A DNA stretch of 64,000 nt from Cycas panzhihuaensis (Eukaryota; Cycadophyta): positions 91,147,741 to 91,211,740 of the forward strand of contig CM041465.1 of the NCBI GenBank assembly GCA_023213395.1. Reading direction: 5' to 3'. A model generated the notes under the pieces. It searched no databases, had not been told where the DNA came from, and was given only the letters and a program-made list of their open reading frames with translations. Below, piece after piece: positions 1 to 12,349 of this stretch. The position numbers were made by a program, and so were the translations under genes. The stretch's first letter is position 1. Each line of letters opens with the position of its first letter.

Positions 1-405
1 TACTCTTCGGAGGAGGTATATAACTACTCACTGGTAAACTAGGTAAGGATTGGGAGTACCTGGGCTCCACTGTGACTTAGATTTCATCACTAAGCATATG
101 TGCGAGTATTACGGGTGAAGGCCCTAATCTTATACTAGAAGCCTTAGGCATCAAAACCTCACCTACATTTGGACATAAGTTAGAGGTTAATGGAATGACA
201 CATCACCACTCTTTGCTAGCTCTACATTAGGCCCCATTCTTGCATAATTACTTATACTTATTTTTTATAGTTATTGAAAAATACTTAATCATTGCTTACT
301 TCTCATCATAGCATTCATTTTTATATCCCTATTGTGCCAGGTGTATTAGCCATATGTGTTAGTGTCATATACTTCTATCATCTTTTCTACTTCTTCATCA
401 TCACT
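1..405 (+). other. Copia A: 3' part of the untranslated leader
   Basis: Non-coding leader of a family-1 copia element that enters the window already past its 5' LTR and PBS. It is collinear with the leader of copy C (about 16767-17175) and of E2 (about 32945-33351); the shared block starts near 'cggaggaggtata'. The 5' LTR of A must lie roughly 1.9 kb to the left of the window, judging from the leader length in C. No open frame of interest is seen. Confidence 0.75.
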
Positions 406-1892
406 ATGTCATCTCAATTTAAGTATAATGTTAAGTGCATATTGAAAGGCAAATAAAATTGAGAGTTATGGTACATTGGAATTAAAAATGTTATAAAGTA
501 TGAAGGTCTTTGGAGAGCCCACTTACAGCCTATACCCATCATACCAGTAATAACTACAACACCTACTTCTAGTGGATCTGCCCCAACAACCCCAATAGAT
601 GCTACAACCAAACTATAGTGGGAGATAGATGACAAAAAGATTTATGCAGGAATTCTGTTGGTTATTGATCACTCCTTGCACAACTTGATTAACGAAGAGG
701 AACATGATACAGCCTGGAAGGTCCTTAAAGTTCTGAAGAAGAACTTTGATACTAAGTCAAATTTAGAATTTGTTCATCTTGTTCTGAAAATAAATAAATT
801 AAAAATACAGAAGGGACGAGATTATGAGATAATAAATCTCCTTCGACCAATAAAATAAGTAATTGATAAAGACTTTAAGACTTAATGTATTACTTGGGCA
901 TTCTTGATCTAGTCATATCTACATATTTGTAATTATAAAAACTTACTTGGAAGTCTTCAATCTAGTGGAACATTGAAGATACTTAACTTCAAAGCACCTA
1001 CCGATAAGTTTATAGAATTTGAAAAGACCTTTGATACCAACTTTGTAACCTCTAACTCTCTTCCAGATGTAGCCTTTGAGGTGGAAGAAGAAGTTTGCTA
1101 CACAAAAAATCAAGGTCCCTTTCATGGAAGAGGAAATAACTGAGCAAAGAGGAAGAGGAAGAAATATGGGAAATCATCCACAAGGTCAACCAAACCCTAA
1201 GTCACAGCCTCAATATTCTTAAGGCCAAGGGCTACCTCAATAAAAAGCAAGACAATCAAGCTAAACTAGTACCTCTTCATGGACTGGTAATCAAACTATT
1301 ATCTGTGATTAGTATAACTGTAAGGAAACTTAGCAAAAAACTACAGAACTACCACTTATAAGTTGGCCAAGTTCTAACCAAAGCATGGAGCTCACAATGT
1401 TGAAGAAACTTGTGAAGAATCTTTTAGTGGTGCAGGTTTTATACAAGCACACTTTCAAAGAATTGAGGGATCTTCAATATCAAATGTCATTGACTAACCA
1501 AAGAGATACTTTAAAGCTCGATGTGGATATATCACTTATGAATTCCCTTCTCTAATGACAAGCCCTATTGGAATTACAAATAGTGTGGCTTTAATCAAAG
1601 GAGAGTGGATCATGGATATATGAGTAACTTAATATATGACGTACAATCGTAGTCTATATCAAATATTTGACTCAAATGTTTAAAGAATTATTCATATGGC
1701 TGATAAATCATAATAACCTGTTGAAAGAATTAGTAACATTCGCCTGAAACTCCCAAGCTTAAAAGATTTTACATTACTTGATGTCTTATATATACCCAAT
1801 CTTAAATAAAACCTACTCTCCTTATCCACACTTATCTCTCATGGATTTAATCTGAGTGTAACTGTAAATGACTAGACTCTCTAGGTCATTCA
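406..1892 (+). pseudogene. gag-pol: Copia A gag and start of protease (degenerate)
   Basis: Gag-pol remnant of a Ty1/copia element. The ATG at 406 is placed by alignment with C (17176) and E2 (33352). A UBN2-type gag core is readable around 600-850 (motif LINEEEHDTAW at about 690) and continues to an Arg/Gly-rich tail near 1110-1260. The protease region follows at 1600-1640, where the expected Asp-Ser/Thr-Gly reads Asp-Ile-stop: TGA at 1621-1623 replaces the glycine codon, and C has the same stop. Further stops and frameshifts are frequent. At 1892 the family-1 sequence stops abruptly at the LTR of element B and resumes at about 9873. About 1.1 kb that C has in between (pre-integrase and integrase) is missing. 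Dead copy; family assignment is firm. Confidence 0.85.
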
Positions 1893-2539
1893 TATTGGGT
1901 ATTGTGAAAATAGTGGTTGGAGGCTTAAATTTTGGCATGTTGGCAGCGCAGTTTCCCCCCCAAACCTTTCTTGGGGGGTTCCAAGGGGGGCAGGAGGCCC
2001 CCTTAGGTAGAGGGGTGCGGGGGGTGTGGAACACCCCGTACTAAGAGGGGGTTCAGGGGCGATAGCCCCGACTCTAAAATTAACCTTTGGAAACTATATT
2101 AAATTATAAAGAGAATCATGGTCATCTGATAAAAATACCCTAGATTCTACGGTCAAGATTTGTGCCTTTTATGACTCTCTCATGTAGCCCGATTTAGGGC
2201 ATATTTCATTATGTCAAGGTTGTTCAATGTACTGTGAGCAATTGGGCGGCTAGTTGTTATTGATGTGAGCACTTTGGTGTAGGATTATGTACATTTTCTC
2301 TATTCTGTGATAATAAAGATCGATACCTTTCCTATGTGGATGTTTCCCTAATACACTGCTAGGGTTTTACCATGTTATATTAGGTGTATTTATGTACTTG
2401 GCTTTCTTGTTCAATCTATTTATTTTATCTTTAGTTTAAGAACTTACATGTAATTTTTAGTTTCAATTTCTGTAACTAGTTGCAAGAATAGTTTAGATCT
2501 TGGTGGTGGCAAAAGGGTTGGGACCTTGTATTCTCAACA
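1893..2539 (+). repeat. 5' LTR of Tnt1-like copia element B
   Basis: The LTR starts at 1893 as TATTGGGTATTGTG (TG probably mutated to TA) exactly where copy A is interrupted. It ends ...CTCAACA at 2539, two bases before a perfect PBS, giving about 647 bp. It contains a strikingly GC-rich block (about 1938-2080) of C and G runs, including the short inverted repeat GGGGCGATAGCCCC. Retroviral LTRs act as promoter and polyadenylation signal; no specific TATA box was assigned. The 3' LTR of B is missing. Confidence 0.75.
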
Positions 2540-2541
2540 AG

Positions 2542-2553
2542 TGGTATCAGAGC
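2542..2553 (+). other. Primer binding site of element B (initiator Met-tRNA)
   Basis: TGGTATCAGAGC, the usual plant copia PBS complementary to the 3' end of initiator Met-tRNA, lies two bases after the LTR end. It fixes element B on the + strand and the LTR boundary at 2539. Confidence 0.9.
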
Positions 2554-2620
2554 CACTTTTATTTTTGCAGTGAGTTTGTAAAGGTTTTGGTGTCGACTTT
2601 CTCTACACCAAATAGCGAAA

Positions 2621-5586
2621 TTGGCAAGTGCAAAGTTTGAGGTGGAGAAATTCAATGGCAAGAACAACTTTGAGTTGTGAAAACTGAAAGCGTATGATGT
2701 TCTTGTGCAACAGGGTTTATACAGAGCTCTTACAGGTAAAATAAAGAAACTCGCAGGGATAGACGATGATGAATGGGATGATCTAGACAAAAAGGATCTT
2801 AGCATAATATGATTATGCTTGGTAGATGAAGTTTTATTTAACATCATAGTGGAGCAAATAACAACAAGATTATGGACTCGATTGGAAGCCCTGTATATGA
2901 CCAAATTAGTGACGAATCAAATCTACTTGAAGAGGCATCTGTACTCATTACAGATGAAGGAAGGTACAAAAAATATTGACCATTTAAATATTTTCAATAC
3001 TCTTATTTGTCAGTTGGCTAGTATCGATGTTAAAATTATGGATGAGGACAAGGATGTTACCTTATTATGCTTATTACTAGAATCCTGGGATAATATTGTT
3101 ACCTCAATTAGTTTTAGCATTATAGATGAATTAGAATATGATTATGTTGTGAGTGCTTTGTTGATGGAAGAAGTGCGAAGGAAGTCTAGTCTTGAAACCT
3201 GCATACTAGAAGCTATGACAGCAAGGGGTAGAACAATTGATAGAGGACACATCAAGCTTGAGGGATACATCGAGGTCAAAGTCAAAAGGCAAGAAGAGTA
3301 AGCTTAGGTGTTAGCACTGTAATAAGATTGATCACCTCAAGAAGGATTGCTACAAAAGGAAGGAGTTCCAGAAAAAAGAAAATCCTGCTAAGGAGGTGAA
3401 TTAGGTGGAGTCAAATCAAGGTATAGATGATGATGTCTTGGTTACTTGTAATATTTCTCATTATCACCATGATTGGTTATTAGATTTAGGTGCTTCGCAC
3501 CACATGTGTCCACACAAGAGTTAGTTCTCATCATACCAACCTCTTGATGGTGGTGATATGCTTATGGGAAATGAAGTTTCTTGTAAGATAGTGGGCATTG
3601 GTAGCATCAGAATTAAGATGTTCAATAGGGTAGTGAGAACATTAACTAAGGTTAGACATGTACCCGATCTGAAAAAGAATATGATATCCTTAGGTGAACT
3701 AGATTTAGGTGGTTTTAAGCATACATGTCATGAAGGAGTCCTAAAGGTGTCAAAGGGTGCCTTGGTTGTTATGAAAGCCTTAAAGAAAGGAAATCTTTAC
3801 ATTTTAGTGGGAAGTATAGATGTAAGCCAAGCAGCTACAACATCAAAAACTATAAAAGATCCAACTCAGTTATGGCATCAAAGACTTGGGCACATGAGTG
3901 AGAGAGGACTTAAGGTGTTGATAAACTGTAAGTTACTTCTTGACTTACAACTTTCAGATTTGGCTTTTTATAAACATTATTTTTTGGAAAATAGTGTAGA
4001 CTTAGGTTTAAAGTAGGGAGTCACACTAGTAAAGGCATTCTGGATTACATACATTCAGATGTATGGGAACCAACCTCTAAAATATCTTATAGAGGATCAT
4101 TGTACTTTATCACATTTATAGATGATTACTCCAGGAAGGTATGGGTCTATTTTTTGAAAAGGAAATCTAAAGTTTTCAGTGTATTTAAGAAGTTCAAGGC
4201 TCTAGTTGAGAACAACACTGGTAAGTTAATCAAATGTTTAAGAATTAATAATGGAGGTGAGTTTAACTCCTTGGAGTTTTAGAACTATTACAGAGAAGCT
4301 GTGATCGAAAGACACAAGACCACTAGCTATACTATGCAACAAAATGGTATTGTTCATCGCATGAATAAGACACTCTTAGAAAGAGCAAGAAACATGCTAA
4401 GTAATGCTAGAGTGGAGCAGGGCTTGTGGGCAGAAGCTGTTCAAACAACTTGCTATATGGTAAACAGGTCACTATCACTTGCAATTGACTGTAAGATTCC
4501 TGAAGAGGTATGGATTGGACATCTATGTGACTATTCAAATTTGAGAGTTTTTGGTTGTGATGCTTATGCCTGGACTGATAAAAGTAAATGTTCAAAGTTA
4601 GACCCAAAATCCAAGAAATATATCTTTGTTGGTTATGGTAATAAAGATGGTGTGAAAGTATACAGGTTGTGGGATCCTACTTCCTATAAAATCACCATTA
4701 ACAAAGATGTTATATTTGATGAATCTCCTCTTCTAAAATTAGACAGTGTAGAAGTTGAAGTGAAACATGAGCAGAAAGATGAACATCAACATGTCAAGTT
4801 TAAAACCCAACCATCTTTGGAATCATAAGAGTAAGAAGATCTTTCTGAAGATGAATTTGTAATAGATTTACAGGAGTATGTGGACACTCCTCTGTCAATA
4901 GTTAGAAGATCTATATGAGTTAGTCATCCACCTGATAGGTACAACTCATCTACTTCTATTGCTTTGGTTTCTAATGATGGTGAGTCTACATGCTACCAAT
5001 AAGTAGTAGATGATATCCATAGTGAGAAGTGGAAGAGGGCTATGTAGGAAGAGATAGATGCATTGAAGAAAAATAGTTCATGGGACTTGGTAGAACTTCC
5101 ACATGGTAGGAAGATTGTTGGTTGCAGGTGGGTTTTTAAGATGAAAATAGATGTTGATGGAAATGTTGATAAATACAGGGCAAGACTAGTGGATAAAGGC
5201 TTTGCACAAAAAATAGGTATTGACTTTCATGAGATCTTTTCACCATTTGTCAAACTTGTTTTAATTTAAGCGTTGTTAGCATTGGTAGCTTCTCTTGATT
5301 TGGAGTTAGAGCAGTTAGATGTAAAAATAGTTTTTCTACATGGAGATTTAGACGAGGAGATCTATATGGATCAACCAGAAGAGTTTGTATAGGATGGCAA
5401 AAAAAGACTTGTTTGTAGGCTCAAGAAATCATTATATGGCCTGAAGCAATCTCCCATATAATGGTACAAGAAGTTTGATGCTTTCATAGAGAGCCAAAAT
5501 TTTAAAAGAAGTGAGTATGATCATTGTGTCTACTTTATATTTATGGACAATGTCTTATTCATTATCTTGGTATTATATGTTGATGA
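2621..5586 (+). pseudogene. gag-pol: Copia B gag-protease-integrase-RT (truncated, Tnt1-like)
   Basis: Polyprotein remnant similar to the Tnt1 type. The inferred start is TTG at 2621, in place of ATG. Gag reads through about 3300 with few breaks; the zinc knuckle (C-x2-C-x4-H-x4-C) at about 3310-3350 has TAG in place of a Trp codon. Protease at about 3477 reads DLGAS instead of DSGAS. The pre-integrase motif LWHQRLGHMSERG is at about 3870. The integrase core runs about 4030-4850 (HSDVW, FIDDYSRKVWVYF, the Q-Q-N-G block near 4340). RT starts near 5040 (SWDLVELPHGRKIVGCRWVFK) and reaches YVDD at about 5577-5588, where element D cuts in. The rest of RT, the RNase H and the 3' LTR are absent from the window. 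Several stops are TAG or TGA in place of Trp or Gln. Confidence 0.85.
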
Positions 5587-5840
5587 TGTTATGAACCTTT
5601 TTCGTAACTGGAACCCAATCACCAGATTGCCAAAAAAACACACACGTGAGCATAAAAGTAATTAATTTAATAAATAGTCAAAAGACTATGTTTGATTGAT
5701 AAAAGTTTAATGATGTCTATATTACATTTGGGACCAATTTTATATGCATATTGGGCCCTTTTATTGAAGTTTATGCCCTTTCAATAGCACCTATTCATTT
5801 AACAATCAATTAATTAATCTCTTTAAGGAGGTTCATAATA
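5587..5840 (-). repeat. 3' LTR of gypsy-like element D
   Basis: A 254-bp LTR in minus orientation. On the + strand it begins TGTTATGAACC and ends GGTTCATAATA, an inverted terminal repeat with one mismatch. Its first ~205 bp match 9676-9880 at roughly 89-90% by hand count. It is inserted in the RT of element B right at the YVDD box. A polypurine tract lies just outside on the minus strand. Confidence 0.75.
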
Positions 5841-5853
5841 ATTTCTCTCCCTT
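5841..5853 (-). other. Polypurine tract of element D
   Basis: On the minus strand AAGGGAGAGAAAT lies directly upstream of the 3' LTR, the position expected for the plus-strand primer of an LTR element. Just 5' of it on the minus strand, a short stretch (about 5854-5880) reads like the C-terminal end of plant gypsy polyproteins (RGRNILR). Confidence 0.65.
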
Positions 5854-7703
5854 AAGATGTTTCGCCCACGAAACATAGTCGAACGATTGCAGTCCCTTAA
5901 ACGTATGTTATCCTTCATTGTAGTAGAGTCCATTAGGTGATTAGATGGATGTTGCAAGTATTTATTGGAAAATTCATCTAGTTGAAAACCTCGACTATAT
6001 TTTTGAAATGCTTGTGGTTGTTTCTTGACTTATTCACTTTGATCCTTGCGTGGTATGACTTTAGTTTTATTCAATCTTTTTCCTGATAACGTGATTATTC
6101 TTCCTTATTTTTTAAATCACATAATTTTTTCATTAATATTTATTTCAAAGGTTCCGAGTGTACTGAGCCAATGACTGCCCAATACCATATCTACACCTCC
6201 AACATCGACGGCGTAGAAATCTTCTATAATACTAACTTCATTTAGCGTGATGTTAAGGTTCTTCATTATACCTTGACCAGAGATTACCTATCTTCCTCTA
6301 ACAGTGACCTGGAAACGAGGAGTCCTTAATGGAAATAACCTTAATTATTGTGCATAGTTTCAATTAATAAAATTATGTGTGCTCCCTGAATCTATCAAGA
6401 TTGTTATAGCTTGATTTTTGATAGATCCTTGTAATTTTAGGGTATTTGATTAATTAAAACTGCTTATAAATGATAGTGACATTTGCATATGGTTGACCTC
6501 GAGATTACTGTAGTTCTCTTGATGTTCTACATTATAATAATTTCCTTGATTATTTTTTGATCCTTGTTCTTTTTCATCAATATTGTCATCTGGCAGTAGT
6601 CTGATTGTATATAACTGGTTCTTTTGACATCTATGCCTAGGTTCCCACTTCTCCTCACATCTGAAGCATAGGTTTCTTCTTTTTAACTCTTCTTGATCTG
6701 TTTTTATTTTTTGAATGATTGGTTTAGTAGGTCAATTCGGGTTGACTGATACATGTCTGTGTTGAATACTTGGTAAAAGATCATGTTGGCTAGGTAGAGG
6801 GATATAGAGATCTGTGCCTATTTTACGTAAGACCTTATGTTTATCTTCATGTATTTTGGCTAACTGTATTGCCTTGTTAAGGTCCTTGGGTTCTTGAATT
6901 TTAACATCAGCTTGGATCTCTATTATCAGGCCATCTATATATAACTGGATAAGTCAATTAGTCAGAATATCTTCTAGCACATAGCTTAGCCTCGTAAATG
7001 CTACACTATATTCTTCCATAGAACCAATTTGCTTTAATTTTTGTAACTCACAATAATAATCGCGATTAGATACAGTTTCAAATCGTTCAATGAATAAATG
7101 CATAAATTCTTTCCAGGTTGGTAGTTGATCTTGAAAAGAGGTTCATTCGAGACACTGCCACCATTCGCATGCTATCCCATCCATATGTAGGGTGGCTAAC
7201 GAAACTTGCTCTACTGGTTCAATTTCTATTAAGTGAAAGTAGTTTTCCATTTGTTGGATCCATATTCTTGGCTCATGAGATTTTTGCTCCATATTGAAAC
7301 ATTGTATAGTAATTTTTTCTAACTTTTTCTTTTTCTATGTTTGAATACTTTGTAAGCAGTTGAAGTATGGCTGAAAACCCATTATTTTCTATTCTTAAAG
7401 GGTCATATTTCGATACTCATTAAGGTATTTTCTGATAGCTTCACTCTCAGTATTAATTGGAGTCATATGAGGACTGGAATATTTTTTAACGGTCAGATTT
7501 CTGATATGAGACTGTCGACTCATTGCCTCATCCTCCAAATCTGGAACAATCATATCTTCTTTTCTATTTGTTGCTATGATTGTCAATTTATCCAAGATCT
7601 AATGTAATGTATGATTTAAGAGTGCATTTGATGTCTGGACTACTTCATGGAATGCTTGAGTAATTGATTCGATGATATCTTTTTGAATGGTGTTGTCTGC
7701 CAT
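5854..7703 (-). pseudogene. gag-pro: Gypsy D gag-protease polyprotein without RT, RNase H or integrase
   Basis: Ty3/gypsy gag-protease remnant read on the minus strand. The ATG is at 7703 (MADNTIQKD). The Retrotrans_gag core lies at about 7280-7170 (WIQQMENYF and a W-W near its end). The zinc knuckle CFRCEEKWEPRHRC (C-x2-C-x8-H-x2-C-like spacing typical of plant gypsy) is at about 6660-6610. The protease motif LIDSGSTHNFI is at about 6400-6370, and the downstream block VDMVLGSHWLS is at about 6210-6170. After that only about 300 bp remain before the PPT, with no RT, RNase H or integrase. The layout matches gag-only non-autonomous LTR elements (TR-GAG type), although a secondary deletion is equally possible. 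Scattered stops are present. Confidence 0.7.
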
Positions 7704-9660
7704 ATCTTCTGTATTTATTACTTTAATAATAGTATAAATATGATTCTACTGCTTTACTTCTGTAACTATATGCTGGTACTAAGAATATTATCACACTACT
7801 CGTTGAATAGATAATAGATATTAGATGAATACGTGTTTTCAAAACACAAATATAAATATGAGAATTCCAAAAGATTCAATTTATGAGAGCTCAATTGGGT
7901 TATAGAGTTGACTATATCTTTGCAAATCGATAATATGGCACTCTTCAGAATGTATAAAATTTTGTAATTTGTTATAATAGAATCTTATTATAATGTTGTT
8001 ACTATATCCCCCTAATTAAGAGTTTGTTGTGAAATTCGTATATATGTATATGATATTTAAATAATGCTACCTTTAATATCTTGAATCTCCACTTCTTTTG
8101 TCAAGTGATATCAATCTTACTCAGATCGTTCTTAAGACTTTAGTATATATGATACTCGGAATGACTTTGGTATATATCAAAAAACTATATTAATATTGTG
8201 TGTTAAGTGATAATGATGTTGATAACTAGTGATGTTTTATTTATTTATTTTAATGCATGATAATAGGATAATATATAGGAGAAAAGCATAATACTGGATG
8301 GAAATGGCAGTATGACATGGATACAAAATGGAAGAATAGAAAGAACAAACAGACGGAACCGAATGAGACAAAATGGGGATAGAATAGAATAGGACACATG
8401 CACAACGATCCTCGAGGGAATTCAGTTACACAAATAATTTAATAAATTAGATAATTAATTAAAGATAAATGGAATTAACAACTTAATAATGTGAATAAAA
8501 TGAATTTAAAAATAAATAAGTACTATTTTCAACTATTGCATGTGCTAATGAAACAAGTTCTAATAATAATCCTAGAAAAAACTTATTTACACAGTTTTAA
8601 TGTATTAATATAATTGTAATATGCTAGATATCACTTATATTATAATTTTATGTAGTGTAGCATAGTATAATGTTAATTATAATAAACAATTATATGTAAA
8701 GTATAAAATAATACATTTAGATTATTATATCTTATAGTGTCTTGTATAACACTTCGTTATTAATATATAATAAATATATAAATATGAATAATAGAAAATA
8801 TGTTACGAAGAACTTATGTATAATACTTTGTTATTAATAAATGAGAATAATAGGAAATACGTTACGGCAAACTTTATGTGATATGTGATATAGTAAGTAA
8901 TGATGAAGAGTGAATATATCTCACGAAATGAATTAATATGTTACGTCGTCATAACGAACAGTGCACAACAAATTATAAATCAAACGGCGTAGATAGAGTG
9001 ACAAATGTGAACGAAAAAAATTAAATGGCGTGAACAAAAAATGGATTATGTATTCAAATGAATGTTGGTCTGACAAAATAGGAAAACAAAAGCAGAGGTG
9101 AGAGCAGACTCAAAGATGCCACAGACGTTGAATATCTGGAAATGATGATGCATGATTCACAATGAAGATAAGTGATGTTCAGATGCAGAGACAACAGATA
9201 TTTAAGCATTGATGATTCAGAGGATGTAGAGGCAGATGTAATGCTTAGGACACAGAGACACAGGCAGACCTGCAAATAGAACAGAAATGTAATGAGACAA
9301 AGATGAAATGGGAACAGACAGGATAGACACCACAGGGACAGATGAGATAGATGGAGACCATGATGAATTTAATGGACTCTAACTTACTCGTCTGTCAAAT
9401 TCCAGATCTCTTTCACAATTTGTCAAGGAGGTATATGACTGTAGAACCCTCAACTATTTGTAATTTTTCACACCATTTAGAGATCATGCAAGATAGCAAT
9501 GGATCTGGATTGTGGCTGTAGGAAAGTGTGGGTGGATATCCACGAATGTAATTTTACACGTGGTTGAGTCAAAGTAATTATGGAAATCTGTGGAGATGAT
9601 TAGTCATTAAATTTCTTATGCCTTTGTGTGGCTAGATCAATGAATAGATGCCCATAAATT
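7704..9660 (-). other. Long AT-rich leader of element D
   Basis: About 1.96 kb between the PBS and the gag start on the minus strand. It is very AT-rich between 7740 and 8960 and purine-rich on + at 8960-9400. I see no conserved coding motif; short open stretches such as 9054-9275 have no family signature. A long leader of this kind is common in plant LTR elements. Confidence 0.5.
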
Positions 9661-9662
9661 TT

Positions 9663-9673
9663 CTCTGATACCA
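9663..9673 (-). other. Primer binding site of element D
   Basis: The minus strand reads TGGTATCAGAG immediately inside the right-hand LTR (two bases after its CA end), matching the initiator Met-tRNA primer. This gives element D its minus orientation. Confidence 0.8.
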
Positions 9674-9675
9674 CT

Positions 9676-9872
9676 TGTTACGAACCTTATTCGTAACCGG
9701 AACCTAATCACCAAATTACCAAAAAAACACACATATGAGCACAAGAGTAATTGATTTGATAAATAGTCAAAAGACTGTGTTTGATTGATAAAAGTTTAAT
9801 GATGCCCATATTACATTTGGGACCAATTTTATATGCATATTGGGTCCTTTTACGGAAGGTTATGTCATATCA
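9676..9872 (-). repeat. 5' LTR of element D, outer end lost
   Basis: Begins TGTTACGAACC on the + strand and matches the first ~205 bp of the LTR at 5587. The last ~50 bp of the 254-bp LTR, including the terminal GGTTCATAACA-type end, are missing. The sequence passes near 9872-9880 straight into family-1 copia sequence ('ttatcaagtatgatg', as at 19730). No target duplication can be found, so the junction is a deletion breakpoint rather than an insertion end. Confidence 0.75.
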
Positions 9873-11890
9873 ATATTATCAAGTATGATGTTCATATTCT
9901 AAAATTTAGAGGGGGGCAGACGACAGGCATAAATTACTTTAAATATTAGAAGCTGATAATAGAGCCTTGGAGGATACAAGTTGTGACTATGAACCGATGA
10001 GTGCACATCCAATGCCATACTTTGAAGATAACAGAGTTGACAAAGGTAAAGCCATTGTAGAAGAACCATCCTCTCCACCTTCAGTCGACAAAGGCCAAAC
10101 AGTGGTAGAAGAACCATCTTCCTCAGGTGCATCAACATCCTCCTCACAAAATTATCATTTTAATAAACAAAATGAGAACTAAGAAGTTGAGAAAATGAGG
10201 ACTTCATTCATAACTCAAGGATCTCAAGAAGCTTGCCAACTCAATAAGGACATACAACTAGATGAGGTGGAAAAAATTAGCACTTGAAGTGCCCATAAAG
10301 AAAGGATATAGGAATCATTATATATATTAAGCTTGAACCAGGATAACTACACTTTACTCTTAATGAAGAGCCCTTAATATACTAAGAAGCTATAAAGCAT
10401 ACATCTTGGAGAAATGCCGTGAATGAAGAGTACCAATCTCTTATCAAGAATGATACATGGGAGCTCATTGATCTACCACTTGGAAGAAAGATAGTTCAAA
10501 ATAAATGGATGTTCAAAAATAAATATAGATCAGATGACACCCTTGAAAAATACAACGTGAGGTTGGTAGCGAAAGCATTCACAAAAAGGGAAGGCATTGA
10601 CTATACTAAAGTCTTTACACCTACAACCAAGTGGCCTACAATTAGAACTCTTATGGCCTTAGCTACTCAACATGGTTGGAAAATCCACCAACTTGATATT
10701 AAGATCGTGTTTCTCAATGGAGATCTTAAAGAAAAAATTTACATGGCTCAACTAGAAGGATATAAGATTAAAGGTCAAGAGCATAAGGTTTGTAGGCTTA
10801 GAAAGTCCTTGTATGGCCTTAAACAAGCCCCTCGTGCTTAGTTTGCCAAGTTGTCTGAAAGAATGAGGTAACTTAGATACGAGGTTTGTGACTACTAAGA
10901 TGTTGATGCAATATTGTTCATCAAGCACCCTAAGGATAAAGTCACTTATCTCATAATCTTTGTCTATGACATGCTAGTAACGGGTAATAGTAAATAGGTA
11001 ATAAGCCAGTTGAAAAAGAACCTTAGTAAATGCTCAATTTGTTTAACCTTAGTTTGATAAAATATTACTTGGGAATTGAAGTAACACAAAAGAATGGAAA
11101 AAATTTCCTCTTCCAAGAAAAATACATCAACGATCTTCTAACTAAGTTTCAATTAGAAGATGCTTGACTAGTGATTTTACCTATGAACCCTAATACTAAA
11201 CTCTCAACTGAAGGTGATACTAGAGAGGTAGATGCAACACTCTACAGGAAACTTGTAGGTAGTCTCATCTATACTACCACTACAAGGCTAAATATTACAC
11301 ACTCTATTGACATTCTTACTCGTTACATGATAAATTCTGGGCAGAATCATTGGTAGGTAATAATGCGAGTGTTGAGATACCTTAAGATGACCAACAAATA
11401 TGGTTTATTGTATGAACCTAATTCAGACTTCAAGTTTTCTTTATATATAGATTCAGACTTTGTAGGAGATAAAGATACAGGAAGATCTATGTTTAGGTAT
11501 GTAACATTTCTTAGAATAGCACCAATATCATAGAGATCCAGATGGTAGAAGATAGTTGCAGATTCAACTACCAAAGTTGAATACATTACTGCTTTTGAGA
11601 CTAGTAAGGAGGTGATATGACTGAGAAAATTATTAAAAACATTGAATATCACCTAAACAAGTCATACGAGTCTTCATGTGGATAATTAATAAATAATCTG
11701 TATGGTGAAAAATCTTGTATTTCATGATCATGCTAAACATATAAGTATGAAAACCCACAAGATTAGAGAACTTGTTCATGATGGCACAATTCAACTGGAA
11801 TACTATCCCACAATAGATCAAGTGGTCGATATCTTCACCAAACCACTACAAAAGGTGAAGTTTGAACAAAATAGTTCTGAAGGTAGCTCG
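9873..11890 (+). pseudogene. pol: Copia A reverse transcriptase and RNase H (degenerate)
   Basis: Second half of the interrupted copy A. A Ser/Glu/Pro-rich linker lies at about 9967-10180. RT (RVT_2) starts near 10398 (TWELIDLPLGRKIVQNKWMFK at 10455-10515) and includes SLYGLKQAPRA at about 10808; TAG follows in place of Trp. The catalytic box reads F-V-Y-D at about 10958-10972, so the first Asp is mutated. RNase H follows: KLVGSLIYTTTTR at about 11250, a degraded DSTTKVEYITA block near 11570 and the end motif VDIFTKPLQ at about 11825-11850. Stops shared with C are TAA at 10383 (Gln) and TGA at 11165 (Arg). Confidence 0.85.
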
Positions 11891-11934
11891 GCCTTAGGGC
11901 CTCTATCTTTGACTAATTAAAGAAGATGGCAACA

Positions 11935-12110
11935 TGATCACCATACTCTATTCTCTTCGTGAAAACCCCTTGTGGGCAGGGAATAATAAGAGTAAGTCTC
12001 TGCTCTATCATATTTGTGAAAGCTCCATGTGGGCATAAAAGGATAAAGGTTATACTAGTTTTGGAAAATCGAAACCTGTGAAACCCTAAAAGGGCATAGG
12101 GGATGACCAA
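11935..12110 (+). other. Copia A 3' UTR with two tandem hairpin-like units
   Basis: Downstream of RNase H are two related units of about 55 bp, each with C and G runs (such as CCCCTTGTGGG) set between AT-rich arms and followed by AATAAGAGTAAG- or GGATAAAGG-like sequence. The same tandem pair occurs at the same place in C, E1 and J. A function in packaging, RNA stability or transport is possible but only inferred. Confidence 0.5.
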
Positions 12111-12349
12111 ATGGTATATGGAGACTTAGTAGATTAAGCTATACATTTAAGCTGCTTGGCTATTAGGCTACATCAAAGAGCCACCTTAGCTATTTTAATT
12201 TATAAAAGGGGCTAGAGATTTTAGAAAGTTTGTGGGTTTTATTCTCCATGAGGGTTTTTCCACAAAAGTATCATTTAGAATTTTAATGTAATAATGAGAC
12301 TCAAATGAAGACCTTATAGAATAGATTTTCTTAAAATGACCTTCCACCA

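Noticed and set aside
1938-2080. GC-rich block considered as a host-gene CpG island
   Set aside because: It lies inside an LTR with a PBS directly downstream and no host coding sequence nearby.
2476-2904. 142-residue minus-strand frame
   Set aside because: Covers the PBS, leader and gag start of element B in antisense; the + strand explains the sequence.
9899-10147. 82-residue minus-strand frame
   Set aside because: Antisense to the Ser/Pro-rich linker of copia A.
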